Below are positions 1-7,114 of a stretch of DNA of 42,508 nt, piece by piece. The translations under genes were made by a program, and so were the position numbers. Each line of letters starts with the position of its first letter. Positions within the stretch are counted from its first letter, which is position 1. The DNA comes from Aphanothece sp. CMT-3BRIN-NPC111 (GTDB taxonomy: Bacteria > Cyanobacteriota > Cyanobacteriia > Cyanobacteriales > JAHHGU01), in NCBI GenBank assembly GCA_019359765.1, contig JAHHGU010000048.1, positions 1-42,508 on the forward strand, written 5' to 3'. The notes beneath the pieces are model-generated. The model was given only the letters and a program-made list of their open reading frames with translations. It was not told the origin of the DNA and made no database searches.

Positions 1-205
1 CTGTTGTAGGAGCGGGTTTTAATACCTGCCCTACTGATGAAAAACCATCTTTTTCTGATTGATGCACAGTTTCTAACATAAATATTTTTTGGCTAATTTG
101 GAATAATAATTTAAATTATTTTTTTATAAATACCGTTGATAAAGATTTAATAATTTGTTTGTAGTGAATATTTTAGGCTTTTTTTGCCCAAATTTTTTGT
201 CGGTT

Positions 206-826
206 GTGAACCCCTGTTTCTCTTCCTTGACGCCCAACGAACAAGCCCCCACGGCTCCACCCGCCGCCGGAGAGTTGATCGTCCGTGCGGTTACTCAAAC
301 AGATCTCATCAGCCTTGCGGAGCTTCTTGCGGAGAGCTTTCACTCTCAAATGGGCATCTGGCGCTGGGCATATCCCTTATTGCGACTGGGAATATACGAA
401 GATTTACGCAGTCGCCTGCGATCGCTCTCCCCAAACTACATTTTTTTAGTTGCCGTCGCCTTGATATACACTCCCGCAGGTTGCCAAGAATACCTGGTAG
501 GCACAGTAGAAATGGGGCTGCGTTCTATCGCTTTTACTCAGCGCCGTAGTTCCCAGTGTCTTTACATCTCCAATTTGGCTGTCCGCAGGTCGTATCGGCG
601 CTGCGGGGTGGCTCAGAAATTACTTTTGACCTGTGACCAAACAGCTATGGAATGGGGGTACCAAGACATCTACCTTCATGTGCTGGAAAACAATCATCAG
701 GCACGGCAGTTATATCTCAAAACAGGATATCAACTCTACGAAATGGATAACAGCTGGAGTTCCTACCTGCTGAGACAGCCCAAGCGGATGTTATTGCACA
801 AGCATTTTGCTGTAACAACAGGGTAG
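206..826 (+). CDS. GNAT-family N-acetyltransferase
   Basis: Probable acetyl-CoA-dependent N-acetyltransferase of the GNAT fold; the substrate is unknown. The domain begins near 'ELIVRAVTQTDLISLAELL'. It has the usual beta4-alpha3 acetyl-CoA site in 'ISNLAVRRSYRRCGVA' (R-R-C-G-V-A as the pyrophosphate loop). The C-terminal part, 'LHVLENNHQARQLYLKTGY', is typical of RimI-like members. The start is uncertain. The frame is open from a TTG at 155 and has GTG codons at 164 and 206. I chose 206 because the residues before it are hydrophobic and unlike a GNAT N-terminus. No Shine-Dalgarno sequence is evident for any of the three. The gene is monocistronic, with hisC convergent downstream. Confidence 0.8.
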   Translation: MNPCFSSLTPNEQAPTAPPAAGELIVRAVTQTDLISLAELLAESFHSQMGIWRWAYPLLRLGIYEDLRSRLRSLSPNYIFLVAVALIYTPAGCQEYLVGTVEMGLRSIAFTQRRSSQCLYISNLAVRRSYRRCGVAQKLLLTCDQTAMEWGYQDIYLHVLENNHQARQLYLKTGYQLYEMDNSWSSYLLRQPKRMLLHKHFAVTTG

Positions 827-926
827 GGGGAATTATCCTTACAAAAAAGTTTACATCGTGGAGTTTAATTAAACTGATTTGTTTCACTAACGAATAACTA
901 CGTTAAGTTTATCCTCTGTTTTTTAG

Positions 927-1060
927 TAGACCTCCTGCATGAATCAAAAAATTATCCTCACCTTAATCGCGATCTCCCCCAATTATCTGCGTTCATCTGC
1001 GTCCATCTGCATTCATCTGCGGTAAAAAAGCTAAAAATTGCTATTTATGCAGGAAGTCTA
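927..1060. repeat. MITE-like element with 14-bp terminal inverted repeats
   Basis: The ends are TAGACCTCCTGCAT (927-940) and ATGCAGGAAGTCTA (1047-1060), inverted repeats matching at 13 of 14 positions. The inside carries a run of ATCTGCGT-type units (about 988-1022) like those found in other spacers of this window. There is no coding capacity. It sits between the convergent GNAT and hisC genes and fills most of the 264-base spacer. It is probably a non-autonomous mobile element or a small structured repeat. Confidence 0.55.
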
Positions 1061-1090
1061 GTCTTTAGTCATTACCTACATTCACCTTTT

Positions 1091-2242
1091 TCAAAACTCA
1101 AAACTATTGAGAATAGCCTGTACTCGATTGAGCGAGCGCGCATTTTCCTCAGTACTGCCAACTGTGATGCGTATTCCACCTCCGGTATGGCGTACCAAGG
1201 TTCCTTGGGCTTTTAGTTCTTGAGCCAATAGCGTTAAGGCCTCAGTTGTAGAACAATTTTTAGAAACCACAGGACGCAAATAGATGAAGTTAGCCGCACT
1301 GGGCCAAACTTGTAAGGCTGGATGCTGGGCTAGGGCGTGGATTAATCGCTCGCGCTCGGTAATAATTTGGGGAATTAATTCCAGCAGTAGCTGCCGATGG
1401 GCTAAGGCAACTTGGGCCGCTGCTTGTGTGAAACTAGGCAGGTTGTAGGGAAGGCGGATTTTTTCCAGGGCGGCAATTAGTTCCGGATGTGCGATCGCAT
1501 AACCAATTCGGTGAGCAGCCAGCCGAAATGCTTTGGAAAATGTCCGTAGCACTACCCAATTAGGTCGCTGTGGCAATTCATCTACTACGGAAGTCTGGCT
1601 AAATTCAAAGTACGCCTCATCAATCACCACTAAGATAGATGTCGGCAAGCTACGCAGCCACTCTAGTTCTCTTAGCGTTAAGGCATTGGCGGTGGGAGAG
1701 TTGGGATGGACGACAAAGACAACACGAATTGGTGGGTTTTGTGTCTGTTCAACAGCTGCTTGAGCCGCAGCTAAATCGATTTCAAAATTGGTTTCCTGGC
1801 GAGCCACCGACATCACAGGTATGCCTAGGGTTTGAGCCAGAATCCCATACATGGAGAATGTGGGATTTGCCACTAAGATGGCACCCTCTCCCTTCAGGCA
1901 AGTGGCAATCAGCAGAGAGCGAATTAGTTCATCGGAGCCATTGCCTACGGAAATATTCGCGGGTGTCACAGAAACTTCTAGGGCAGCTGATTCGTTTACG
2001 TATTCTGCGATCGCCTGGCGTAGTGCTGCATGACCCCCATCGGGATAGCGGTTAGCCTCAATTAGCTGCTGATAAGTCCATGCCAGCTTTTCTTTTAACT
2101 CCCTGGGCAAATCAAAGGGACTCTCATTCGTATCTAGCCGGTCAATGGGAACTGAAGATGCAGCTGGCTCGCCTGATATGCCTCCAGGATGGGGCGTGTA
2201 GGCAGTGAGTTGGGCGAGATCTGACCGGATGAACGGGAGCAT
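1091..2242 (-). CDS. hisC: Histidinol-phosphate aminotransferase
   Basis: PLP enzyme that converts imidazole-acetol phosphate and glutamate to histidinol phosphate in histidine biosynthesis; cytoplasmic. About 383 residues, normal for the family, fold type I. Visible motifs are 'DTNESPFDLP' near the N-terminus, 'NGSDELIRSLL', 'NPNSPTAN'-type 'VHPNSPTANALT', 'VVIDEAYFEFS' (Asp contacting the PLP ring nitrogen) and 'RTFSKAFRLAAHRIGY' with the Schiff-base lysine. 'GIRITVGSTEEN' closes the small domain. The frame opens at a TTG at 2245, but the adjacent ATG at 2242 is preceded by AAGGAAAAA at suitable spacing, so I start there. Close paralogs such as HisC2 or an aromatic aminotransferase cannot be excluded. 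Confidence 0.9.
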   Translation of the reverse strand: MLPFIRSDLAQLTAYTPHPGGISGEPAASSVPIDRLDTNESPFDLPRELKEKLAWTYQQLIEANRYPDGGHAALRQAIAEYVNESAALEVSVTPANISVGNGSDELIRSLLIATCLKGEGAILVANPTFSMYGILAQTLGIPVMSVARQETNFEIDLAAAQAAVEQTQNPPIRVVFVVHPNSPTANALTLRELEWLRSLPTSILVVIDEAYFEFSQTSVVDELPQRPNWVVLRTFSKAFRLAAHRIGYAIAHPELIAALEKIRLPYNLPSFTQAAAQVALAHRQLLLELIPQIITERERLIHALAQHPALQVWPSAANFIYLRPVVSKNCSTTEALTLLAQELKAQGTLVRHTGGGIRITVGSTEENARSLNRVQAILNSFEF

Positions 2243-2297
2243 CAATTTTTCCTTTATTCATATCTTGCACCATTCTTAGTAGACAGCAAATCCTGGC

Positions 2298-2412
2298 TAA
2301 GAACTTATCTGAAAAGCCGATTAAAGATGTTTTTTACCGCAGATGAAAGCAGATGGACGCAGATAAACGCAGATAATTAGCCTTCTAAAATTATTGTTCC
2401 CATAGGTTCTAA
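2298..2412. repeat. TAAGAAC-ended MITE-like element, copy A
   Basis: About 115 bp bounded by TAAGAACTTAT and ATAGGTTCTAA, imperfect inverted repeats. The core contains GATTAAAGATGTTTTTTACC followed by CAGATGAAAGCAGATGGACG and further CAGATAAACG units. A reverse-oriented copy of nearly the same length lies at 31003-31118, and shorter derivatives lie at 13682-13770 and about 17370-17470. The rest of the spacer between hisC and the phosphoesterase gene (2413-2679) is AT-rich, and I see nothing definable in it. Confidence 0.6.
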
Positions 2413-2679
2413 TAAAGATAGAAATAACAACAGATATTTTAAAATTGATTATTATATTATTTATGAACTAAAATAGCAAGTAATTAAATTAGTGACCCGA
2501 AGGTTACTTTCTACCCTACCCCATCTCTATTTATCTGCTGGAATATTAGATAAATATTGAAAGCTGATAACGCCTACATACAATAGCTACTGTTTATTTG
2601 GGCTATCTTATACTACGTAACGCTATAGTTATTTAACTGTTTAAATATAAAAATAGTAATAATTAAACTAATAATATCA

Positions 2680-3537
2680 TTACCCTATAATACAGCTATT
2701 GCGATTATTGTCAACAAGCTGGATGACCGTAACTTCTGGCGGGCAAAACAGACGTCCTGGAAGATAGGTTCCCAATCCGCGATTGACATATAGCTGGTTA
2801 CTTCCTACCTGATGCCACCCCTGCGCCCATTCCCAATGTTGCACGACTTTGTGACGGTCTTTTTTTAGGTAGGGCACCCAGCGCCGCACTGATTGGGGAA
2901 TGTTGCCGCGCAGTTTATTCAGCCATGTCACAGCAGGCCCAATTCCTGGAATCACAATCTGACCACCATGAGTATGCCCGGATAGCTGTAAATCCACGCG
3001 CCATTGTTGTAAAACCTTGGCGGTATCTGGGTTGTGGGATAAGACGATCCGGGGGGTGGCGGCATCTAGCTGGGTCATCACTGGCACGGGAGCAAAATCA
3101 CGCGACCAATAGTCCGCCAGTCCTATCAGCGCTAATTCTTGTCCTAAAGGATAGACGACCTCGTTCGACAGGACGCGAATGCCGATGCTATTGAGGGCGT
3201 CTGTAACTTCTGCTTTTGAGCGCCGATAATAAATGTCGTGATTGCCGAGTACGGCATAGATGCCAGCGCGACTTTGCAGGTGTTTGAGGCGCAGCACTAG
3301 CTTGTGAATTGGGGTTGGGTCGTCAGTCACGTAGTCGCCAGTCAAGAGGATAAGATCGGGTTCGGCTTTATTGCTGGCGGCGATCGCTTGTTCTAGTAGT
3401 TTTTCCGACAGTCGCAGGCCATCGTAATGGAAGTCGGACATCTGCACCAGCTTTGTACCTTGTAATGATGCTGGAAGATCGGCGATCACGATCGTCACTT
3501 TTTCCACACTCAATCGCCCCGACAATATCCAGTGCAT
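2680..3537 (-). CDS. Metallophosphoesterase (YaeI-like)
   Basis: Calcineurin-like phosphoesterase with the five metal-binding blocks in order: 'DFHYDG' (D-x-H), 'GDYVTDD', 'GNHD', 'LSHNPD' and 'GHTHGGQ'. The C-terminus 'NRGLGTYLPGRLFCPPEVT' is typical of the YkuE/YaeI branch, whose characterised members act on lipid-linked phosphoesters such as UDP-diacylglucosamine. The 285-residue protein has no clear membrane anchor; it starts 'MHWILSGRLSVEK', so it may be peripheral. The ATG at 3537 fits the family N-terminus. It follows the flavoprotein gene on the same strand after about 80 bases, so co-transcription is possible. The substrate is not predictable from sequence. Confidence 0.85.
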   Translation of the reverse strand: MHWILSGRLSVEKVTIVIADLPASLQGTKLVQMSDFHYDGLRLSEKLLEQAIAASNKAEPDLILLTGDYVTDDPTPIHKLVLRLKHLQSRAGIYAVLGNHDIYYRRSKAEVTDALNSIGIRVLSNEVVYPLGQELALIGLADYWSRDFAPVPVMTQLDAATPRIVLSHNPDTAKVLQQWRVDLQLSGHTHGGQIVIPGIGPAVTWLNKLRGNIPQSVRRWVPYLKKDRHKVVQHWEWAQGWHQVGSNQLYVNRGLGTYLPGRLFCPPEVTVIQLVDNNRNSCIIG

Positions 3538-3617
3538 AAGCCTGACTTGAGCCTCTCCATATCGGCGCTTCCAGGATAACGTAAGGGTGCGGTAGCCCGT
3601 AGGGGTATTTCCCGTCT

Positions 3618-5045
3618 CTACCCTAGCGATCGCCGAAAGCGGAAAAATTTATCTAGCAAAGTTTGAAGTGTCTGGTTTTTGGCGTATTTTTGCTTGGTTA
3701 GCTGAAGGGCGGCTTTGCTGTTGACTTCTGCCAGGGTGGGGTAGACGTGAATAATACCGCTAAGGGCAGAAACTTTTAGCTTGTGGAACATCGCTAAAAC
3801 AACTTCATGGATTAACTCACCAGCAGCAGGGCCAACCAGATGGGCACCGAGAATTTCCCCATTCCCCCGCGTGATAATTTTGGCAAATCCAGCAGTTGCA
3901 GCTTCTGCTTGGGCGCGGTCAACATCGGCAAAGTCTTGCTTGAGAACGTAAACATCATCCCCGTATTGCTCTTTGGCTTGCTTTTGGGTCAAACCCACAC
4001 GCGCTAGTTCGGGATCGGTAAACGTCGCCCAAGGAATTACCTTGTAGTTAGCTTTATTTAGGGGGAAGAATAGAGCATTTTTTAGCACTACGCTGGCTTC
4101 GTAACCTGCAACGTGGGTAAATTGGTAGCCGCCAATTACATCCCCGCAGGCATAGATGCGCGAATTAGTTGTTTGCAGTTTATCGTTAACGCGAATCCCC
4201 TGTTTGCCAACTTCAACACCAGCAGCTTCTAAGTTAAGGGATTCAATATTGGGTTGTCGTCCAGCCGCAACTAAGATTTCATCAACGACAATTTTTTGGT
4301 TTCCTGCCCAGAGATACTTTTTGCCATCAACCACCTCAACTCGTTCTGCTCGTGTTTTGGTGAGAACGCGAATATTTTCTGATTGAAATTGTTTCTGGAC
4401 TACCTCAGCTGCTTCTGGGTCTTCTTTAGAGAGAATGCGATCGCCACTGGCAATAATTGTGACTTCAGAACCCAGGCGACTAAAAGCTTGCCCTAATTCG
4501 CAGCCAATTGGCCCACCACCAATTACTGCTAGGGATTCAGGACGCTGTTTTATTGAAAAGACTTGTTCATTTGTGAGATAACCTGCTTCTGCCAGTCCAG
4601 GAATCTCCGGTATTGCTGGTCGAGATCCAGTGGAAATGACAAATGCTCGTGCTTTCAGGTGTCTGCCATTAACTTCAAAAGTGTGCCGATCTACAAATTT
4701 CCCACTACCAAAAATTACCTCAACGCCCAATCCTGCAAATCGTTCTGGTGAGTCATTAGGTTGAATATTCGCGATCGCCTGCTCAACATGACCCATCGCT
4801 TTAGCAAAATCTATCTGGGTATCTTGGCAATAAATACCAAAGCGTGAAGCGTGTTTAACCTCGTAGGCGATGCGGGAAGCATGGATGAGAGATTTGCTGG
4901 GGACGCAGCCATACCAGAGACAGTCACCGCCAAGGCGATCGCGTTCTACTAGCGCAACTTTTGCTTTTAGTTGTGCGGCTGCACTGGCAACAACTAAACC
5001 CGCTGAACCGCCGCCAAGGATCACCACATCATATTCAACTGCCAT
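3618..5045 (-). CDS. Pyridine nucleotide-disulfide oxidoreductase, MerA-like
   Basis: FAD/NAD(P)-dependent class I oxidoreductase. The N-terminal 'YDVVILGGGSAGLVVASAAA' is the FAD dinucleotide fold and 'GGDCLWYGCVPSK' holds the redox-active CxxxxC pair. 'LAVIGGGPIGCELGQAF' is the NAD(P) fold, 'IYACGDVIGG' the second FAD site, and a dimerisation domain with 'HVYPTLAEVNSKAA' follows. It resembles cyanobacterial mercuric-reductase-like proteins, but it lacks the N-terminal NmerA domain and the C-terminal Cys-Cys pair of true MerA. The frame opens at 5144; the ATG at 5045, which gives MAVEYDVV, is the sensible start. It begins 4 bases after the EamA transporter stop, so the two are almost certainly co-transcribed. 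Confidence 0.85.
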   Translation of the reverse strand: MAVEYDVVILGGGSAGLVVASAAAQLKAKVALVERDRLGGDCLWYGCVPSKSLIHASRIAYEVKHASRFGIYCQDTQIDFAKAMGHVEQAIANIQPNDSPERFAGLGVEVIFGSGKFVDRHTFEVNGRHLKARAFVISTGSRPAIPEIPGLAEAGYLTNEQVFSIKQRPESLAVIGGGPIGCELGQAFSRLGSEVTIIASGDRILSKEDPEAAEVVQKQFQSENIRVLTKTRAERVEVVDGKKYLWAGNQKIVVDEILVAAGRQPNIESLNLEAAGVEVGKQGIRVNDKLQTTNSRIYACGDVIGGYQFTHVAGYEASVVLKNALFFPLNKANYKVIPWATFTDPELARVGLTQKQAKEQYGDDVYVLKQDFADVDRAQAEAATAGFAKIITRGNGEILGAHLVGPAAGELIHEVVLAMFHKLKVSALSGIIHVYPTLAEVNSKAALQLTKQKYAKNQTLQTLLDKFFRFRRSLG

Positions 5046-5049
5046 GATT

Positions 5050-6102
5050 TTATAATCCTTTAAATCCGATTCTCGTTTCCATTTCTTTATCAGAATGACT
5101 CTTAGTAGCGGCGGGAGCGGCAGAATTCTGACGCCATACTCCAATTTGGCTGATAATAATACCGCCTATAATAATACTGCCACCAATATATTGAGCCAGC
5201 GTTGGTGCTTCGCCCAAAATGAAATAAGCTGCCACAATAGCAACAATCGGTGTAAAAGAACTAGCTAACGAGGCAACAGATGCAGTTGTTTTTTTTAAGC
5301 CAGTAAACCATGAGGATTGACCAGCTGCAACAATAACTGCACCGTAAACTAACATCCACTGCCATAATAAGGGCGAAAAAACATCCATAAAATGATTGTT
5401 CCCATATACATATAAAGCAATACAAAAAAATAATACTGTACCTAGTGCTGTACGAAATACCATAAAAATTCCCAAAGGAATATGCTCAATCCGAAGTTTA
5501 CTGAAAATGGTGGAGACGGCTAAAGCCACAGCACCTGCGGCCGCCAGCATCTCACCGAATCCCAAACTAAGGAAAACTTCTGGCTTCATCATATCTTCCC
5601 ATAAAGCCTGAAGCAATACAGTGATAATCACGCCAGTAAAGGAAACGATGGCTCCAGCAATTTTCCAATTATTAACTTTTTCTCCTAGTAACCAGACTGA
5701 TAAAGCCAGAAACAGGGGTGGTTCTATTCGTCCGATTAAAACAACGTTCGTGACCATTGTACGAGCAAGAGCCTCAAAAGTTAAAGCTGGGGCTAGCATT
5801 CCAGACAATATTGCTACTGCTAACAAACTTCTCCAATCTTTCCAATTAAGCTGCTTTAAGGAGCGCAGGTTCCACTGTTTATGATAAATTAAAATCATAA
5901 GTAGTAAAGCGCAAAGATTGCCCACAAACAAAACATTGCAAAATGAGACAGGATTACTGCCCATAATGAGATTTTGAGAACCTATTTCCGTCAATCGTCG
6001 TGTAATTGAGTTAGAAGCGCCAAAAATAACGATCGCTAGGAATAGATAAAATTGTCCAGGTAATTTAGCAAAAAAGTTAGATGCTTTTTTTATTCTAAGC
6101 AT
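5050..6102 (-). CDS. EamA/DMT-family transporter
   Basis: Inner-membrane drug/metabolite transporter of about 350 residues with roughly ten hydrophobic helices in two EamA repeats. The first runs from 'FYLFLAIVIFGASNSITRRL' to 'GAIVSFTGVIITVLLQALW'. The second runs from 'FGEMLAAAGAVALAVSTIFS' to 'YIGGSIIIGGIIISQIGVW'. The 'FGEMLAAAGAVALAVSTI' and 'ASLASSFTPIVAIVAAYFILGE' segments are characteristic of EamA repeats. The substrate is unknown. It is the first gene of a two-gene unit with the MerA-like flavoprotein, and its N-terminal third has a decayed duplicate at 9288-9449. The promoter region (6103-6240) is very AT-rich. Confidence 0.85.
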   Translation of the reverse strand: MLRIKKASNFFAKLPGQFYLFLAIVIFGASNSITRRLTEIGSQNLIMGSNPVSFCNVLFVGNLCALLLMILIYHKQWNLRSLKQLNWKDWRSLLAVAILSGMLAPALTFEALARTMVTNVVLIGRIEPPLFLALSVWLLGEKVNNWKIAGAIVSFTGVIITVLLQALWEDMMKPEVFLSLGFGEMLAAAGAVALAVSTIFSKLRIEHIPLGIFMVFRTALGTVLFFCIALYVYGNNHFMDVFSPLLWQWMLVYGAVIVAAGQSSWFTGLKKTTASVASLASSFTPIVAIVAAYFILGEAPTLAQYIGGSIIIGGIIISQIGVWRQNSAAPAATKSHSDKEMETRIGFKGL

Positions 6103-6251
6103 GAAGTTTTTATCTATTTAATAAAAGATTTTATTTTAATTAGCAAATTAATAATTTGTGTTAAAAATATTTAATCGTTTTGTTTTTATTAAAAAATAAT
6201 TATAACATTTTACTTACAATTATTAATTTGCATAATTGTTAAAATCACGAC

Positions 6252-6434
6252 TTACCGGATTCGGGGAATAAGGTCATCGATTTTGACGGTTTGGCAATCG
6301 CGGTAGGTAGCGATCGCGCTGGTGAAGGGTGAAAGTGCGATCGCACCAGCTAACAGCAGAAAGATTAGCGATGAGCGATCGCTAATCTTGTGCCAAATAA
6401 CAACGCTGTTACGGACAAAACGATTATTATCAAT
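6252..6434 (-). other. Short open frame without a standard start, possible gene remnant
   Basis: A 60-codon stop-free frame ending with TAA. It encodes a hydrophobic stretch 'SSLIFLLLAGAIALSP' followed by 'TYRDCQTVKIDDLIPRIR'. This looks like a signal peptide plus a short mature part. No ATG, GTG or TTG is present in frame. Three HIP1-like sites lie inside it. It may be a decayed small secreted protein or chance. The remainder of the 433-base spacer is AT-rich. Confidence 0.2.
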
Positions 6435-6535
6435 TTAAAATCTTTATTGACTTTGCACTTGGGGAAAATTGAGTCAATCCTCCTAGCTGCAAAGTACCAT
6501 AGGCTGAGACACTATCACCAGACGGCTAGCATTGC

Positions 6536-6967
6536 TTATCTATGGGAGACATAGAAATCCCAAGTGTAAGAGAACTGCTGATTCTGGTCATTAGCAAATC
6601 GCACCTCGGCAACGTGCTTACCAGTAGAAAAGGGTTGAGGTGGCTGAAATGAGATTCCACCTCCACTAGAGGGAATGTCATCGGTAACCACAAGTCGCGA
6701 TTGTGGGGTGACATCGACTCCGTCAATGAGCAACTGCACTGAAGGGGGAAGTATGGGGCGTTGTCCCCGCAGAAAGTCAAAACCGGCGTTTACGGTGACT
6801 TCAGGATTGACTCCAGTGGCGTTTTCCCCTGGGGTTAGTCCTACAAGCTGAATCGGTTTTTTCTGCGCCTGAACTGCGTAGCTGGGAGCCTGAGATTGAG
6901 GTGGAAGATCCGCACACCCTAACGTTAACAAACCACCCACCAGAGCAAGACTTAGAGAGGTTTTCAT
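6536..6967 (-). CDS. Putative lipoprotein with Ig-like fold
   Basis: 143 residues. The N-terminus 'MKTSLSLALVGGLLTLGC' is a lipoprotein signal with lipobox L-T-L-G-C, so the mature protein is probably lipid-anchored. The remainder, 'LTPGENATGVNPEVTVNAGFDF' through 'GKHVAEVRFANDQNQQFSYTWDFYVS', reads as a single bacterial Ig-like beta-sandwich of the kind used as a spacer or adhesion module. No catalytic motif is visible. It lies about 150 bases beyond the end of the subtilase gene on the same strand, with a hairpin between, so it is probably transcribed separately. I do not recognise a named family. Confidence 0.65.
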   Translation of the reverse strand: MKTSLSLALVGGLLTLGCADLPPQSQAPSYAVQAQKKPIQLVGLTPGENATGVNPEVTVNAGFDFLRGQRPILPPSVQLLIDGVDVTPQSRLVVTDDIPSSGGGISFQPPQPFSTGKHVAEVRFANDQNQQFSYTWDFYVSHR

Positions 6968-7055
6968 ATAATTACCTATTTCTGCTTGTCGATTTAACCG
7001 ATCTTCTATGTCTAGACATAAAAGATGAGGTCTAAGGTTCCGGACACAAATGGAA

Positions 7056-7096
7056 ATTGAGAAGCAGAGGAGTCCGCCTCGCTTCTCCTTCTCAAT
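7056..7096 (-). terminator. Candidate hairpin terminator after the subtilase gene
   Basis: Inverted repeat ATTGAGAAG (7056-7064) and CTTCTCAAT (7088-7096), with further partial pairing inside. It starts 19 bases beyond the subtilase stop codon. The T-tract on the minus strand is weak, so it may instead be an mRNA-stabilising stem. Confidence 0.35.
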
Positions 7097-7114
7097 TCTC
7101 AGCTGGGAAAACTG

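Noticed and set aside
985..1022. ATCTGCGT tandem units as a possible CRISPR array
   Set aside because: The units are about 10 bases with no spacers of constant length; they belong to a dispersed spacer repeat.
1533..2055. Several plus-strand open frames opposite hisC and similar frames opposite other genes
   Set aside because: They mirror the codon structure of the real gene on the other strand and show no protein-family features.
3618..5045. True mercuric reductase (merA)
   Set aside because: It lacks the C-terminal Cys pair and the NmerA domain, and no merR, merT or merP is nearby.
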